Source: Wuchereria bancrofti
Taxonomy: Eukaryota; Nematoda; Chromadorea; Rhabditida; Onchocercidae
DNA length: 64,000 nt
Assembly (NCBI GenBank): GCA_005281725.1
Contig: SSBO01000012.1
Coordinates: 11,943,048-12,007,047 of the forward strand
Reading direction: 5' to 3'
In this document: one piece after another, positions 28,824 to 42,900 of the stretch
Layout: every line of letters begins with the position of its first letter
Position numbering within the stretch: position 1 is the stretch's first letter
Program-made: the position numbers and the translations under genes
The notes under the pieces: generated by a model
What the model was told of the DNA's origin: nothing
The model's input: only the letters and a program-made list of their open reading frames with translations
Database searches by the model: none

Positions 28824-31800
28824 ATGGAGCACCGGCAATATGAACAACGAAGTGTTGCAGTTGGTGACATCGGCGGGACAGTAGATGACGCTAAAAGGCG
28901 ACAAGGAGATGAACGTATGGTGTTGGAGTCCGTATATGGTGAAGACTTCCTTGATGTTGCCCAAAATGCTTGGAAGGTTTGTTGAATCGACTGATTAGAT
29001 TTGATTAATTGATCATTTTATATGGTACGATTGATGTAAAAGGTCTCTCTGATTATCTCCATTTGCTTGTTTACGTGGATGGTTAGTTGAACTACATTAT
29101 TAGATTAAAATACTAACTGGTAATGTTTGTCAGTTTTCAACTTTTCACTGGCTTACAATATAACCATGTACCTATCATAGATAACTTCACTTCTGTTTCT
29201 TATTTATTGCTGTGTCTCTAGTCAATCGCTGAAGGTTGAAATCAGAAGATTCAGTAATTGTTCGTTTATTTGTGTATTAAACACTAGGTAAAACAGTCAT
29301 TTTATGTCTGCACTTGGATTTACCAAGGCAACAGTCATCACGTTGTTTACATGTAGACTTTTTCTGAAGAGTCTGTTATAAAAATCAGTCGATTCTTTTA
29401 CAGATATGGCAACCACTTGACGTCATCCTACATTTAAAACCTGTTCGATCAGTTAGCACCACCAGCGGCAAAATTTACGTCTCGTTAGATCTTCATGTAA
29501 AATGTCCAAAAACGTATCCGTTGTATGGGTATGTGCAACATTTTTCTTTTTTATGCTACACATTATAATAATAGCCTGTACAATAATTTTATAATGTTTA
29601 AAACATTCCTTTCAGTTTTTGTGTCGTTCACTTAAAAACCTCGAAAACTTTATCGGGACAGTTATTTGTCCTTTAAACAATTTTTCGCCAATTTCCGGTG
29701 TTATTTATAGGACACCACTGATTGCGCTAGAAAATATACAAGGTATTTCGCTGAGGGATATTGATAAACTTAAGCAGATACTAGATAATAAAGCAGCATC
29801 ATTGAAAGGAAACGTGAGTAATCATTATTGACTTCGTTTTATCTAATTCATTACTTTTTTTAGTAAATAAAGTTCACGTAAATGATTGGAACATTTTTGA
29901 TGAGTAAAAATTTTCAGGAAATTGTTTTAGAACTGTGCCAGGTGGTTCAAGAATTTCTATATGAACGAAATAAACCTCCAGAAGGGTCTTTTTTCGATGG
30001 CATGTTACAGCAGCATGCAGCAGTAGAACACGAACGGAGGGTGCTGGCGTTTCCTGTCTAGTCTGTAGTAGTTTTATTGCGGTTATCATATTATGATTTA
30101 AGACATTTTTCTTCGTTAAGTTTTGAAAGAACTTTCTAAGATCCTGTAATTTCTTTACTAATATCTCAGAGACAACGAGTAAGATCGGAACAGCGTGATC
30201 GCGAGGATGTTGTAGCATTTCAAAAAATGCATGAAGAAAAACTGATGTGGCGAAAGGCTGAGGAAGGTGAACCCACGGCACCAGTTGATGATAGTTCATG
30301 CGAAACATTTTCCTGTATCGATGGTGTTCAAAGGCGGTTGACCAAAACGAACGATTTTAGGAGACGGCCGAATATTAGTCCGTTCTGTCGAGAATGGTCA
30401 GCTATGGATTGTGCTACGGTATTTCAAGAAGTATTTCTGACAAAAAGGGAATAAATGCAGAGTAGAAGGAGTAATTTCATGGTGATCAAACAGAAACAAG
30501 CTGACGGAAAACAAAAAAGAGAGCCAATCAGAACTCTTGACTTTTTAAAAAGTGGTGTTTGTGACATAGAGTGTATCAACCAACGGAGTACAAATCAATT
30601 TAATCTGAATCTGAGAATTATAAAAATCTTGAAGGACTATAATTGAAAAATGAAAGCAGTATTATTGTAAGAAAAAAATCCTCATTGGCTATTAAATATT
30701 CATGCGTTATGTTCACATAATATAGATATATTTTCACCAATGCGTTGTGATATCATCGGGTGAATCAACTATTAGTCTAGCTATTTATGTTTTTGTTCTT
30801 CCTTTGTGGTGATTTGTTATTTTGTTATTATGTTCGATATTATTTCTTTGCTTCTAGGGCCATGAACTTTTTATTACGGAATGGACATTTGCGACGACAG
30901 CCAAGACGCCCATATCATCGCTTAAACCTTTTATTACTCATTTCAAGCAACTGGAAAAGAAATTAAAACAAATTTCAAGAATTTCTGTCACTGAGCCAAC
31001 ATTATGCAGTTATGAAATGCTTTGTGTGCGGAGGAATAAATTGACAATTTCGGAAATTAATGTTTGGCAAGCTTTACTTCGTATAATTTTTTCTGTTTCT
31101 GGCAATACTTTTTATGGATCGCACTGAATGTTATGTATCAACACGGTAGTTTGTCTCTCAGATTGATTGAGCAGTGGAGAAGCGGAGGTCATGACCAATC
31201 AGCATACTTCTGTCTTAGCAAGAAAATTCTACATCCGTTAAGGAAGGTGTTATTTAAACTTCAAGTTAATTGCAGTATTATAATTGGTCAAAATATCGAT
31301 GGAAATGACCGGAATTTATCATCTCAAATTGATATTTTCGAAACTGATAAAGTTAGTGTGCTGAGATTTGTGAAACTTCAACACAGTAAAATAAAATTCA
31401 CTTTATACTTTTTTCCTTATTAGAACAAACATCTTTGTTTGGATTTTGCTGTAACTTTCAATTTAGGTTAGAAAATTTTCATTATTACTTCATGATTTTT
31501 GACTTTTTTAGAATTTAGTTTTAAAAACTAAGACAAACCTTTCATTTCTGTGTCACTCACAGTTATTATGTCTTTTTAATTTGCAGGCACTTTTAGTTCG
31601 CCTTGCTGTCCAACTTTTAGATGGTTTGCGATTTCTTCATGAAAGAAACTTGGGACATTTTGATCTTGACCTGATGTCTATATGGATCACTGGCAAACGG
31701 AACTTTCGTTTATCTGATTATTTCCTGAGGTATATTGTGATCATTTTTGCGCTGAGTACGGTTGTGGAACAAGTTTCAGAAAATTTGAAATAAGCTGGAT

Positions 31801-34800
31801 AGGTCATAGGTCGATGAAATTTGAAGTCATTTGGAAGACTTTGTGTAAATTTTTTGAAATATTTACTTATTTTTTACAGTTTTAGGTCACTGCTTTTGGA
31901 TCGATGTAGGATTATCAAGGAATGTGTCGAAATAGTCGGTGAAAACGTCTCCTCCGGTCCTTCAATAAATAAATTGCCACATAATGATTTGGCTTCATTG
32001 GGCAACATTTTCAGCAAATTCAGGGGACTTTCGGCGGTTGCAAACGATCCAAACTTTTCTAAAAATCTCGAGAGCTTCGTGAAAGCTTGTCGAAACACCA
32101 AAATCTTGGAAATCTTGATAGAACATCCCTTTTTGCATCAAGGTTTCTATCAGTACTATAAGCCAGCTATATAAAAATCTATGCTTTCAGATATCTGCTG
32201 TGAAGAAGAGGCAGCTCAGGTTGTTTTCAGATGATTTGTTCCAGTCTTTGATTGACGATGAGAAAGAAGGCTTCCAGCAAATTGCGCATAGTAGGCTTCG
32301 GAACGAATTTATTTTTATCGAAATGTTGGGGAAAGGCGGTTTTGGTGATGTTATGTTGGCAAAGTAAGATTGAATGAAGTTTTGAATGGTTTTAAAACTA
32401 GCTGCATGATTACTAACCTTTTTTGATATCAAGTTTCGATTACCATTGTGCTTCTCAGCTCAAGAAAGGTTGCACTGAATGCCTAGTCACTGTCATGAAT
32501 GATTCGGTTGATTACGAAAGAACCACTGGTAACATTTGGTGAACAATAGTAAAATTTGAGACAATATGCTTACATAGTTAGATATCAGGAACTAGATCTT
32601 ATTTTCTTGTTAGATGCTTTAGCTTTGTTTCTCTTTTTATAGAAATAAACTGGATGGTAATGATTATGCGATCAAACGGATACCCTTAGATCCCAAGGAT
32701 GAGCGATTCAGTCGAAAAGTTACACGCGAAGCGAAACTGTTTTCGAAATTAAATCATCCAAATGTTGTTCGTTACTACAGTGCTTGGATTGAGCAAGCTT
32801 ACACTGTTACAGGAGAAACTGGACCGGAAAGTAGTAGTAGTGAAGTAAATGTTAATAGTGGTCAAAAAGGGGAAGCCGAAGGTATGTACTGATTATGTGC
32901 TGTTATGGTAAGTTAGGCATTGTGATCTGAGTTGAATTTATTCAATTTGGGATCAAATTTCGAAGGTCGAAGTATCTGTCCAATCATTGCTCAACGTTAT
33001 TTTCTCATAAATTAACATCAAATTAGCATTACTTTTGCATCCGGAATTTAATGAATTGACTTGAATTTTAGTCAGACTCAATCCAGTTCACTTAACCACT
33101 CGCTGCATCTTGGAAGAAAAGTCACTTTTATTATGAAAAATTTCAACTCACTTTTTTAATCACTTGTACTAATAAGATAAAATGACTTTTACAGATTTGG
33201 TTAAATCTGTGATCAGAATATTTAACATACATGCGATAGTAAATCAACTTAAAGAATTTGTAATGAATTTCTTAACAAATGATGTTTAGATTCCTTAATG
33301 CCCATGCAAATAAAGAATAACGAAAAAATGGCAAAACGTTTAGCTGTAGATACGACAGCTGAGTGGTCAACGTCATTTCAAGTGGCTTCTATGTATGAAC
33401 CGGATTCTCTTTCCGAAGAGCAATGCAAAGAGCCTGTCCAAACGTTATTCTCCCCTACTGGTCTCAGTACCGTTGAAAATTCAGACTTTGTGGGTTCCAG
33501 CTCTAGTGAACTTTTATGTTGTATAAACCATTAAACCACTTATTTTAATCCCATATCTCATTTGTATTGGAAATATCCAAAGGTGTTTAATTAACAAAAT
33601 AGATACTTTCCCAGTGTTAGTTTTACTACGTTCTGGCGAACGCACTCATTGATTTTTACTGGATCTGAAATATACATAAAAGTTACTAAAGCAGTACTTT
33701 TCCTCATTTCCTTACCATCCTATTTGCTTAGTAATATCAAATTCTCAATAAAAAATGGTTGATTTTTATGTTTTCATAATTTATAGGAAGTGCTTTTTGA
33801 AGATGAAGGCGACAGTGAGGATTCGAGTGATGAAAATGTCGATACACCATCAACCCCGACGTTACCACCTGGAACGACAACAAGAAATTCTTCCACGCTG
33901 TCTCTAAGAATTTTATTCATTCAAATGGAGTATTGTGAGAAGTCTACTTTGCGTAATTTAATTGACAGTTCGAAACTGCTGAAAAATCCACGGCAAATAT
34001 GGCGTTTATTTCGTGAAATATTGCTCGGATTGCAATACATCCATCAAGAAGGCACGATTCATCGTGACATTAAGCCGGTTAGGCTTTTTTGTTTCTAAAC
34101 TTTATAAAGATTTTAGATTTTTTATAGATGTTCAGATTTCGGTTACATTTTTGTAATTTCGAGGTTTTCGCGATAAAAGCATAGAGAGCAATAATAATAA
34201 ACTTTTGTTATGGCTTATCTGAACAGGATGAAAGATTTTCAACTGTGTTGCTAAAAGAAATCATTTATCTCACATTTGCAAGTATTTTTGCAAATTGCAG
34301 ATCCAATGCAGTCACCTTGTAACACCTTTCTTGGTTATTTTAATATTATTTCGTTCATTCTGCTTTTTCCTAAGCGTTTCTTTAACGAAATCTTGATATT
34401 TTTTATTCCTTGAAGTTCATTTAGTTTCTCATTATTAGTAGTTATATCTGATTTTGCTACGGAAAAAACAGAAGAATCGGCGAAATTCCATTTCCTTTCT
34501 AATTGAATATTGTAGATGAATGTTCTGATAGATGGTAGCGACCATGCAAAAATTGGTGATTTTGGTCTCGCAACTCGCGATATTATGTCGAAAAATCTAT
34601 CTTCTTTAAATGAATCCGATATGAATTTTTCTATGACCAAAGATATTGGCACAGCTCTTTATATTGCACCGGAATTACTGTCAACTGCTGGTGGAAGCAT
34701 CGATTACACAACTAAAATCGACGTTTATAGGTTGTTGATCATTTTTTAATTTATTATATTATCTGTTTAAACTTCAAAATTTATTTATTTTTATTAAAAC

Positions 34801-37800
34801 TGGTTTATTTAAATAATTTCCTGACTAGATGTTCTGGTTATTGAATTCATTACTCTATACTTTATCCATTTGTAAAAGTTACTCCATATTCACTTGTCTA
34901 CTAATTCAATTATCAATTAACGTTAGGTTCTGAAGAAGATAAGGCGCTGATTGAAATTCCACTTCAGATGAAAAATTCACTTACGTTAATCGTATCTTAT
35001 TTAATATCTCGTTCATCTTTATACTTCATATATCAATATTTTTTCCATTTCAGTCTTGGCATAGTCTTGTTTGAAATGTTCTATCGACCTCTTCTGCCTG
35101 GTATGGAACGAATAGCAGTAATAAAAAATCTGCGTGGTTCGGGTCATTTCCCTTCTGATTTCGGGACTGTTATGTTGGAGGTATGAAGTCGTTTCTATTA
35201 ATAAACAATGTAATACGTATACGAATAAAATACTTCAGTTTTAGATACACCAAAAAGCTGCCAAAAAACTGATCAAATGGATGTTGGAAATCCAACCGGA
35301 TGATCGACCATCGGTGCAGATTCTTCTAGAGAGCGATCGTATCCCAGTAGCAGAAATTGAAGAGAATGATTTCCAAGTAAACTAAATCATTTTTTTTTTG
35401 TTGTTGGAGTTAAAGTTTCACGTAAAACAAAAGCAAACACATAAAGTTTCATAAACGAATTTTTTCTACTGGTTAAGATTGAAAGATTTACCACTTATTT
35501 AATCTGTTCATTCAACCACAGTCATTGTCTTACTAAGCGTTTCCAGAAAATGTTTTGTCAGACTATTCGGAGCAGAGGACGTTTGCATCATTGGATAATT
35601 GATACGTTGATAGCTAATCCGGTATTACCAGCGGCAGATTATCTTTATGATCGAGACATTTGTTCGGCTGTAAGGCACTATTCATCTTCATTATTTCATG
35701 AAAGTAGCAAATGAGAATAACCTAGCAGTTTCTTCTGTTAGTCGATGAAAATACACTGTCAAATTTACCGTTCCCTTTTAGATATACTTTATAACATGTG
35801 AGAATGTCTTCCGACTTTACATAAATGCAAAGTGCGGTAAAAAAAAGTCAGCAGTGAAAAGAAAGGAGCTGGATTGTTTGAATCAAATTAAATTTGAATG
35901 TTTCTTTTGGAACAGATTAGTTGTTTCGTTAAATGTAAAAATAAATAATTTCACTAGATTTAAATTTCTTTTTTTTAAACAAAACTGTGTGTGTTTTAAA
36001 CAAAACCGCTAATTGAATGTGTAGATCATTAGCCTTAAACGTATTTTGTCTAAATTTTCGTTTATTTAGGACCGACTGAGTTTACCACGATTGCGTGCTA
36101 TCGAATACTTACGTAATAAACTGTGCCGTATCTGTTCAACACATGCTTTTATTCCATTTGATGTGCATTCAATTACACCATTCAATGCCAAAAATGCACC
36201 TGAAATGACGAATTCGAAATCAAGTGCATGTCGATTTGTTGATGAAAATGGGATTTCAGTAATGTTGCCGGTATGGAACTAGTTAATTCATTTTGCAACA
36301 ATTAGATATAGTGAGCTGCACATGCGGAAAGATCCAAATAACCGTATATAACACATGGTTACATGGTTGAACCAAAGTGTAGTGAGACCACGTATAATGA
36401 TTAGCTTTGTTTAGTATCCAACTACCATTGCTGTAATAAAATAGCCATCGTGCGAATGAAATGTTGCTTTTAGTATGACTTACGACGAGCTTTTGCACGT
36501 TATTGCGTTCGTAATGGAGTAAATCGTCTGAAAAGATATGGTTGTGGTAAAGTGTTTGGACGTCCCGATGCTGCTGGTAAAACTTCCATTTTTGTAAACA
36601 TAATATAAGGAATTTTCGATGAGATTGAAATGCATTATGTTTCAATCGGTAATTTCGACCGCTCTTTAGTGCAAAATATCAACCACTTTTGAGCTTTCAA
36701 AACATTATTTTGAATATTTTTTTAAACCATGTATGATAGGCTATTTACGACGAGCTTTTGCACGTTATTGCGTTCGTAATGGAATAAATTGGTTATTTAG
36801 GCTACAAAACTATATGTTACAACGCTATAAATTTCGGTTTCACTGTTAATGCAATGCTGAATATCTTATTCATCATTCAGTCGTCATGTACATGTACAAA
36901 GATTATCATATAAATTTCCTATAAGATTTGTAGCAGCTGACTGTAATAGATTAGCATGAGCGATGAGTCTAATACATTTGTAAAGTCCATCCAGTTTTTT
37001 TAATGCATGTATGGTCTGGTAGTCTTCTCACATGTAATATATTTGCAGTCAACATGCATCCCATTGAGCGTATTGAATTCGCTATTGATGCTGTTGGTCC
37101 GATAAGTTCATCGCAAATGCTTACAGCCAATATACTTTGCATTACTGTCGAAACAATCCGTCAGCTTGATTGTATATCGTCGCATAAATGGGAAATCCGG
37201 ATGGGACATCGGGATTTAATTATTGCTGCCACTTTGTATCTTGGTTTCGGTGATTTCAGCACACAGAACAAAGTACTGAATATTCTGTACGCGATTGCAA
37301 CATCAAACAGTTAGTTTTGTAGTTTGATCAAAGTGTCGTTGTTGTTCATTGTTGAAAGTTAGGTTTGCATTCTCAAAACCAGGCATTACAGCCAATATTA
37401 GTGTCCGGAATCGAAGAAATATACTCATTATGTATTGAAGCAAGCTGACTGTAATAGATTGTTGCCTGTTGTATGTCGGTGAATTAGAGTTATTCCAGAC
37501 ATGAAAAGCAGGAAAAGAGAGTAGTGGAGATATCTAAACTTGTAAATTTTACTTAGAACTCAAAAAAAAAAGATTATCCGATCTATTCTTGCACTGATAG
37601 ACATTTCCAGCACCGAATATTGGGGTATTATACGCTTTTTTTTATTTTCAGAAATGCTTAGTCGTGAACAAAAAATCGAGCGACTTCGGGCCGGTACGGA
37701 AATGTCGTTCAATCAAGCAAATTCACTGCTTAATGTTCTGGAAGGTGACGATTGTACATTAGAAGCGTTAGTAGCAAGGACGGAATGTCTGGTAAACTGT

Positions 37801-40138
37801 CGTGATGATCGTGTTCGGAAGCATTCTAAGAAGGCATTGAGTGACCTCACAAATTTAGCCGTACTGTTGAAATGTTTCATTGGTATGTGTTTTAATTCAA
37901 ATTCTTCAAGTTTTTCCATGAAAACTTCTTAGAAATGCCATTATTTTATGGTTCAAATTTCGGATTCTTCATTTGTTATTTTTACGAAATACATTCTGGC
38001 ATTGGTTGTATAAAAGGCAAAAATAGTATAAGAAATCACTTCCTTTGTTAATGGATGATAATATTCTATGACACGGACTTTCCCATTTTATATGGTGTGA
38101 TCTATCATGTATTCAGTATATATTTATTTTCAGATGATATAACTGAGCACATCTTGTTCGACGGCACTCTTTGTTATCGACCACATACATACTGCAGTGG
38201 CCTCATGTTTCAGTTACGAGTACTCGTCTTGCATAGACAAACAATACGACCTGTCATTATTGGTGCTGGAGGTAAGTTAATTTCTTGTCATTTAGTTGAA
38301 AAGCTAAATGGTAGTGTAATCCAGCAAGAAGAAATGTAAGAAGTGACATTTTTCCATTCACAGGTCGATATGATACCTTGCTAGATGACGAGCGTCATGC
38401 GCAGGATCTAATTCCTCCCACTCCACTATTTGCGGTTGGATGCAGTCTATCACTCGATATTCTTGCTCACTTTTGTTGCACAAATAAACCGGGTAATTTT
38501 ATCGAAGGTTATCGATTAGGCCATGTTATCGCGTATAGGTCAGCTGCAAATGTGTTACGTATAACATAAAATAAATCCCCAAATTGCTCATTCTGGATTA
38601 CCTCAACGAAGAAAGTAATGAAGGTCTCGATTATTTCGCAGTAGGACCGAGAATGAAAATGAGTTTGGGTTAGTGTGCAAACTCTGAAACCTATGCATTC
38701 TGTTAGTGGAGCAATGTTGTCAGTAGTGTAGGTCATGTAATTTTAAGTTCTAATTTAATTTTCTAATCATTTTCTTCCTGTAATGGAAATTGAAAGATTA
38801 ATTCTAATCTAAATGTTAGACTTTGGATCGGTTTGCGGTCAAGCATTAGTTTGTTCAGTCTCTGATCAATTCCTAAAAACAACTGCAAATTTGGTGAAAC
38901 AGATGTGGTCACGCGGAATCCAGACGGATGTTTTACATGATCCAGTTGCTCCAGTGCAAATAACGGAGCTTATTGTAACATTTATTCAAATTCTTGCCGT
39001 GCACACTTTATTCAAGTCCATTTTCTTATTCCGTAGGAGTAGCTTTTTCCTTGTTTCTTTAAATGATGAGAGGGAAGAAAAAAACGTGGAGATTTGTAAA
39101 ATCTTGCTTTTAATAATGAAAACTTTAAACTACAGGTAAAAATACTGAAGCTTAAAGTAAATATAATTCATTAAATTTAAAACTGAAATTATGAAGTGAT
39201 TTCTCCCTTTCATTGTCGTTCATCAGTTTATGCTGGGGAAACGACTGCTCAATCAGTCTGAGTTATGCTGTTAATAAAAGGTAATGCGTCAACATCTGAT
39301 CTGATTCTTCATAGGAGCACTGTAACGAAATAAATATCGAAATGCTATTAGTGGTCTATGGAGAAGATGAAATATTAGCTCGTATCGGTGGTGTTGACTT
39401 GGGAAAGCTTACGTTCGATGAAATGCTAAGTAAATTTGAGACTTACCAGAATGATGTTTCCTTTGTGGAAGCATTTCCACATTTATCTACTATCAGTTCG
39501 CCTGTAAGGCACTCAGTAAACGCACTACCAGTAGCTGCTACTCCTGCTAACCTGAACGTAAGATATGCTTTAATCGAGAAACCGGCAGCTCATATCCGAA
39601 AGAGAAATGAGGTAGGTTCTCTATATATTTATGAATGATGTTAATTTCATATTATCTAAAATGAAGTTAAAGTGGTTAATGATCGTTTATTTTATTTGTA
39701 CATTTCTTGCAAATAGCTATCGTTTGGAACAATAAGCAGAGAAAAGCTGTCAATCACTCTTTTTTTTGTCTTGTCAAATTTCATGCTGTGTTAATTCTGA
39801 ATTCAGTTGAAACTAACGGTTTAGTTTTTTAGACTCAAATTCGTGCTTGTTTGCAAAAAGTGGTTGCTGCGTTGGCGCCTCAAACAGTGGTTGAAGTAGT
39901 CGTCACGGAAATCTCAGTGGATGCAATTCGTCTGCTTGCAACACTTATTGATCGTAATTTCACAGTGGACGAACTTTCGAGTGCTTTCACGGCTGCTTCA
40001 AAGCAACTAAGCAAATTCAAACGGGAATTCAAGCGGATAGAGGAAGTGATTGAACCATTCTTTCAAGTCAAGAATACCTCACCTATTGTACTATACTCAA
40101 AACAAGATTGTAATAGTTATTACAAATTAATACTTTAA
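28824..40138 (+). CDS. gcn-2: eIF2-alpha kinase GCN2 (EIF2AK4 family)
   Basis: GCN2 senses uncharged tRNA and phosphorylates eIF2-alpha to slow translation. Exons: 28824-28976, 29404-29528, 29711-29813, 29918-30040, 30170-30418, 30858-31066, 31150-31246, 31587-31729, 31880-32142, 32231-32363, 32643-32881, 33290-33520, 33791-34077, 34516-34730, 35054-35180, 35245-35376, 35547-35669, 36070-36270, 36474-36576, 37049-37309, 37652-37882, 38134-38271, 38364-38492, 38820-38974, 39315-39611, 39833-40138. All phases agree, giving 1,590 aa (human about 1,650). Domains: RWD (about 15-160, DERMVLESVYGEDF), pseudokinase (about 270-490), kinase (about 515-940) with GKGGFG loop, AIKRI lysine, HRDIKP, DFG and ALYIAPE, and the long acidic insert typical of GCN2. 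The HisRS-like region follows (about 950-1490; RAFARYCVRNGVNRLKRY, GAGGRYD). The C-terminal ribosome/dimer domain ends in SYYKLIL. The weakest part is the 31066/31150 join, which needs a GC-AG intron. Confidence 0.96.
36745..36790 (+). repeat. Copy of a GCN2 exon fragment inside the following intron
   Basis: About 46 bases match 36480-36525 of the upstream exon (encoding LRRAFARYCVRNG) with about two differences. One difference turns the following GTA codon into ATAA, so the copy cannot extend the frame. It has no matching acceptor, so it is a non-functional duplicate 265 bases downstream. Confidence 0.9.
36935..36952 (+). repeat. 18-base direct repeat, first copy (second at 37443-37460)
   Basis: AGCTGACTGTAATAGATT occurs twice, once in each of the two GCN2 introns flanking the exon at 37049-37309. 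The flanking bases differ. It may be the trace of a small duplication or chance. Confidence 0.7.
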
Positions 40139-40765
40139 AAGGATTTTGTTTACATCATCGAAATGATTGGTTTCGCTTTAGATATTGGAAGCAGTTTATT
40201 GTAGTTTTAGTTACATATCATCTTTTTAAATTACGAAAGTAATCGACATAAATATTTTCCATTTCTCAACTTGTTGGGCTTGCGACATGGCTGAATTCTC
40301 TTCTCTTTCTCGGTGAAAAATTAATTACAAATAATTCCAATCTTTCATTTTTATTTTTCTTTTTTGTACGGGATTGTTATTTTCGTTTGTAATTTGTTAC
40401 TAACTTTTCTCTCAGTGATTTTCAGTTCTGTTTGTTTTCATTCAATATTTGCATGGAATTGTTCTTGAATATCCTTGAATAGTTGTTAGAGCACTTCCCA
40501 ACTCGTATTGATTGCTGCTGATATGTACAACTTGTGTCAATGAATAGACTTGATCTACTACCGTTGCAGATGAATTAATGTGCTAGACTTGAATGTACTT
40601 TGAGCAAATTCTGTTACAGTTTCCGATTTCGTTCTGAAAATACAAAACATTTTTTCTTTCAGTATATTCAAGATACGATTCCTATTACTTGAAGGAGAAT
40701 GATTTGGATTTCTTTTTGGAAAGCTGTATAAGACTAGTCCGGATAATAACTGGACCTCAAAATTC

Positions 40766-40771
40766 AATAAA
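40766..40771 (+). terminator. Possible polyadenylation signal of GCN2
   Basis: An AATAAA hexamer lies about 630 bases after the GCN2 stop codon. In such AT-rich DNA the hexamer occurs often by chance, so this is only a candidate 3' end. Confidence 0.3.
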
Positions 40772-42699
40772 GACCTACTACTTTTAGCTATAAGGATTTT
40801 ACTTGTCTCTTCCTGTCCATTTTTTATAGAAACATGTTAGATTTCTCAACAAACTTATCTGACTTGGATTCATCAGGAAGGAGTATTCACTGAATAGATA
40901 AACAATTTGGTTAGATCAGAAGAATTTTTATTAATTATGTAAAATGTATAATGATGCTAAAGGAAATAAATTGAGGGAAAGGATGTAAGAAAAGCTTATC
41001 GGGTTGAGAAGTTCGTATTGCATGTTTTGCATGAAATGCGTGCTCTTATTTTTTCCATTGATTGTCAAGTTTCAAACAACAGTCAAGTTATTCGAACACT
41101 TTATTTCACTTAATATATCTGTTAAATTCACTCAATCGTTTCTGGCCAATGGTAAAACTGAGAAAATGGGGATTATAGCAGTCATACCGGAACAGGTTTG
41201 CGTATTTTCATAGTTGGAGTTGACTCAGGCTGTCCTGCTTTTCGGGACACTAATAGGATGAAAGTGCTTTCCGCTTTGTTAACGTCCCCGAGACATCCGA
41301 CATTTTGAATCTTCAAATGCTATCTCTAAAATATCACTGTAGGCTCAAACAAATGAGACGATGACTTTGTCGGCTAGTATTTTTAAGCCAAAAACTTGCT
41401 GACATTAAAAACTGATTTAAAACTTTATTTAAACCATTTTCCATATATATATGTCGATTAACTTTGTCCGAAATTCCAAAAAACTTTGAAAAAATTTTAC
41501 TTTGATGAAATGAGAGGTGATGCCTACTGGATTGATAAAAGTACTCTATTCCAAACGATTGTCACAGTTTTACGTCCCTTTCTCTTTTTCTTCAAATCCT
41601 ATTTCGAATATTTGTTTCACAAAACATGATTTTCTTCATTTCGTAAATAATCGTTTTATAGACAGTCGTATGGTCATTGCTTTATATCTATGTCACAAAT
41701 TAAAAGAGCCGATTGAAGTTCGTTTTTTACTACAACAAATCCCCATTTCAATTACTGTATTTCCTTTCTGGAAGCAGAATAAACCGTAACGAATACATCT
41801 TACCTTAACGTTTTCGATATATCTTCTGATAATGGTTCTCAATGGTAAGGTTGTAAAATTTTTGACGCTAGACGTCCTTATTACTGTTTATGAAAGTAAT
41901 TAGTATCATTTATGAAGGTAATTAATATTATCATCCTTAGCACGCGATCACTATCTAATCATCGCCACTAGGTTGGTTCGAAAGTTATTTTCAGGAAGCA
42001 TTCATAATAATGCGTAGCTTTCTCTTCTATTAGTATTTGGAAAATTGGAAGATGAGATTAACAACAGGTATAAGCTACTTTGTCTGTCAAATCATACTAT
42101 ATTATTTGCTGTTCGAAGAAGTAAACAGCTTCTTATTTAATAGAAGTTGGTCCCCTATAAGCTATGCTGTCACTAAAAATTTAAATCAGAATACATTAGA
42201 CGGTAGTATTTAATTCTTCCGATTGTGGGGATAATCGAAACGAATAAAACGTGTATATCACTGCCAACTATTGTAAACAGATAGAGCTATGAATACAATG
42301 AGAATTACACTTACTTTTTTTGGTGAAGGATTTAAAAATTTGAAGCAATGTTGGGATGTCAAGTGAGAATGGTAGAAAGAGATGGGTGAGAATTACTGAT
42401 CAATAAAAGTAATACATCTGAAGATATACAGTTTTAACAGAAATGAAAAAAAGATGAAAGAAGTTAAATTCATCTCATCTTCAATTCTTCGAACGGGTGA
42501 CTCATCCGGGAGGATTCTTCCTCACTTAACCGTACTTCTCATTTTCCAGTTTAACATGAAGCATGAATAAGGGGAAAACAGTGCATATTATAGTCAGTCA
42601 GTGGCTCTTCAGGTACACCTCGCCGAAAAAAGGAGACAATGAACAAAGGAGGGACACACGGACAGCAATAAGTGTTCGAAGTAGACTGACTGATGATGG

Positions 42700-42750
42700 A
42701 TGTGTGTGTCTGTGTCCGTATGTGTGTCCGTGTGCGTGTCTGTATGCGTG
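42700..42750 (+). repeat. TG-rich low-complexity tract
   Basis: This tract alternates TGTGTGTG with CCG and CTG interruptions. It is followed about 105 bases later by a CA-rich tract of similar length, so the two could pair. Confidence 0.85.
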
Positions 42751-42856
42751 CACCGTACATTAACCATTTTTACCTTCTCCATATTAGATTTGATCAACGA
42801 TGGTGAGTGATTCGTCCTTATTTCCCTTCCCATTCCCTTTCAACCTACCCATTCTG

Positions 42857-42900
42857 TACACACATACACACGCACACACATATACACACAGACAGATACA
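42857..42900 (+). repeat. CA-rich low-complexity tract
   Basis: This is an imperfect (CA)n run with T and G interruptions. It is roughly the reverse complement of the TG-rich tract just upstream. Confidence 0.85.
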
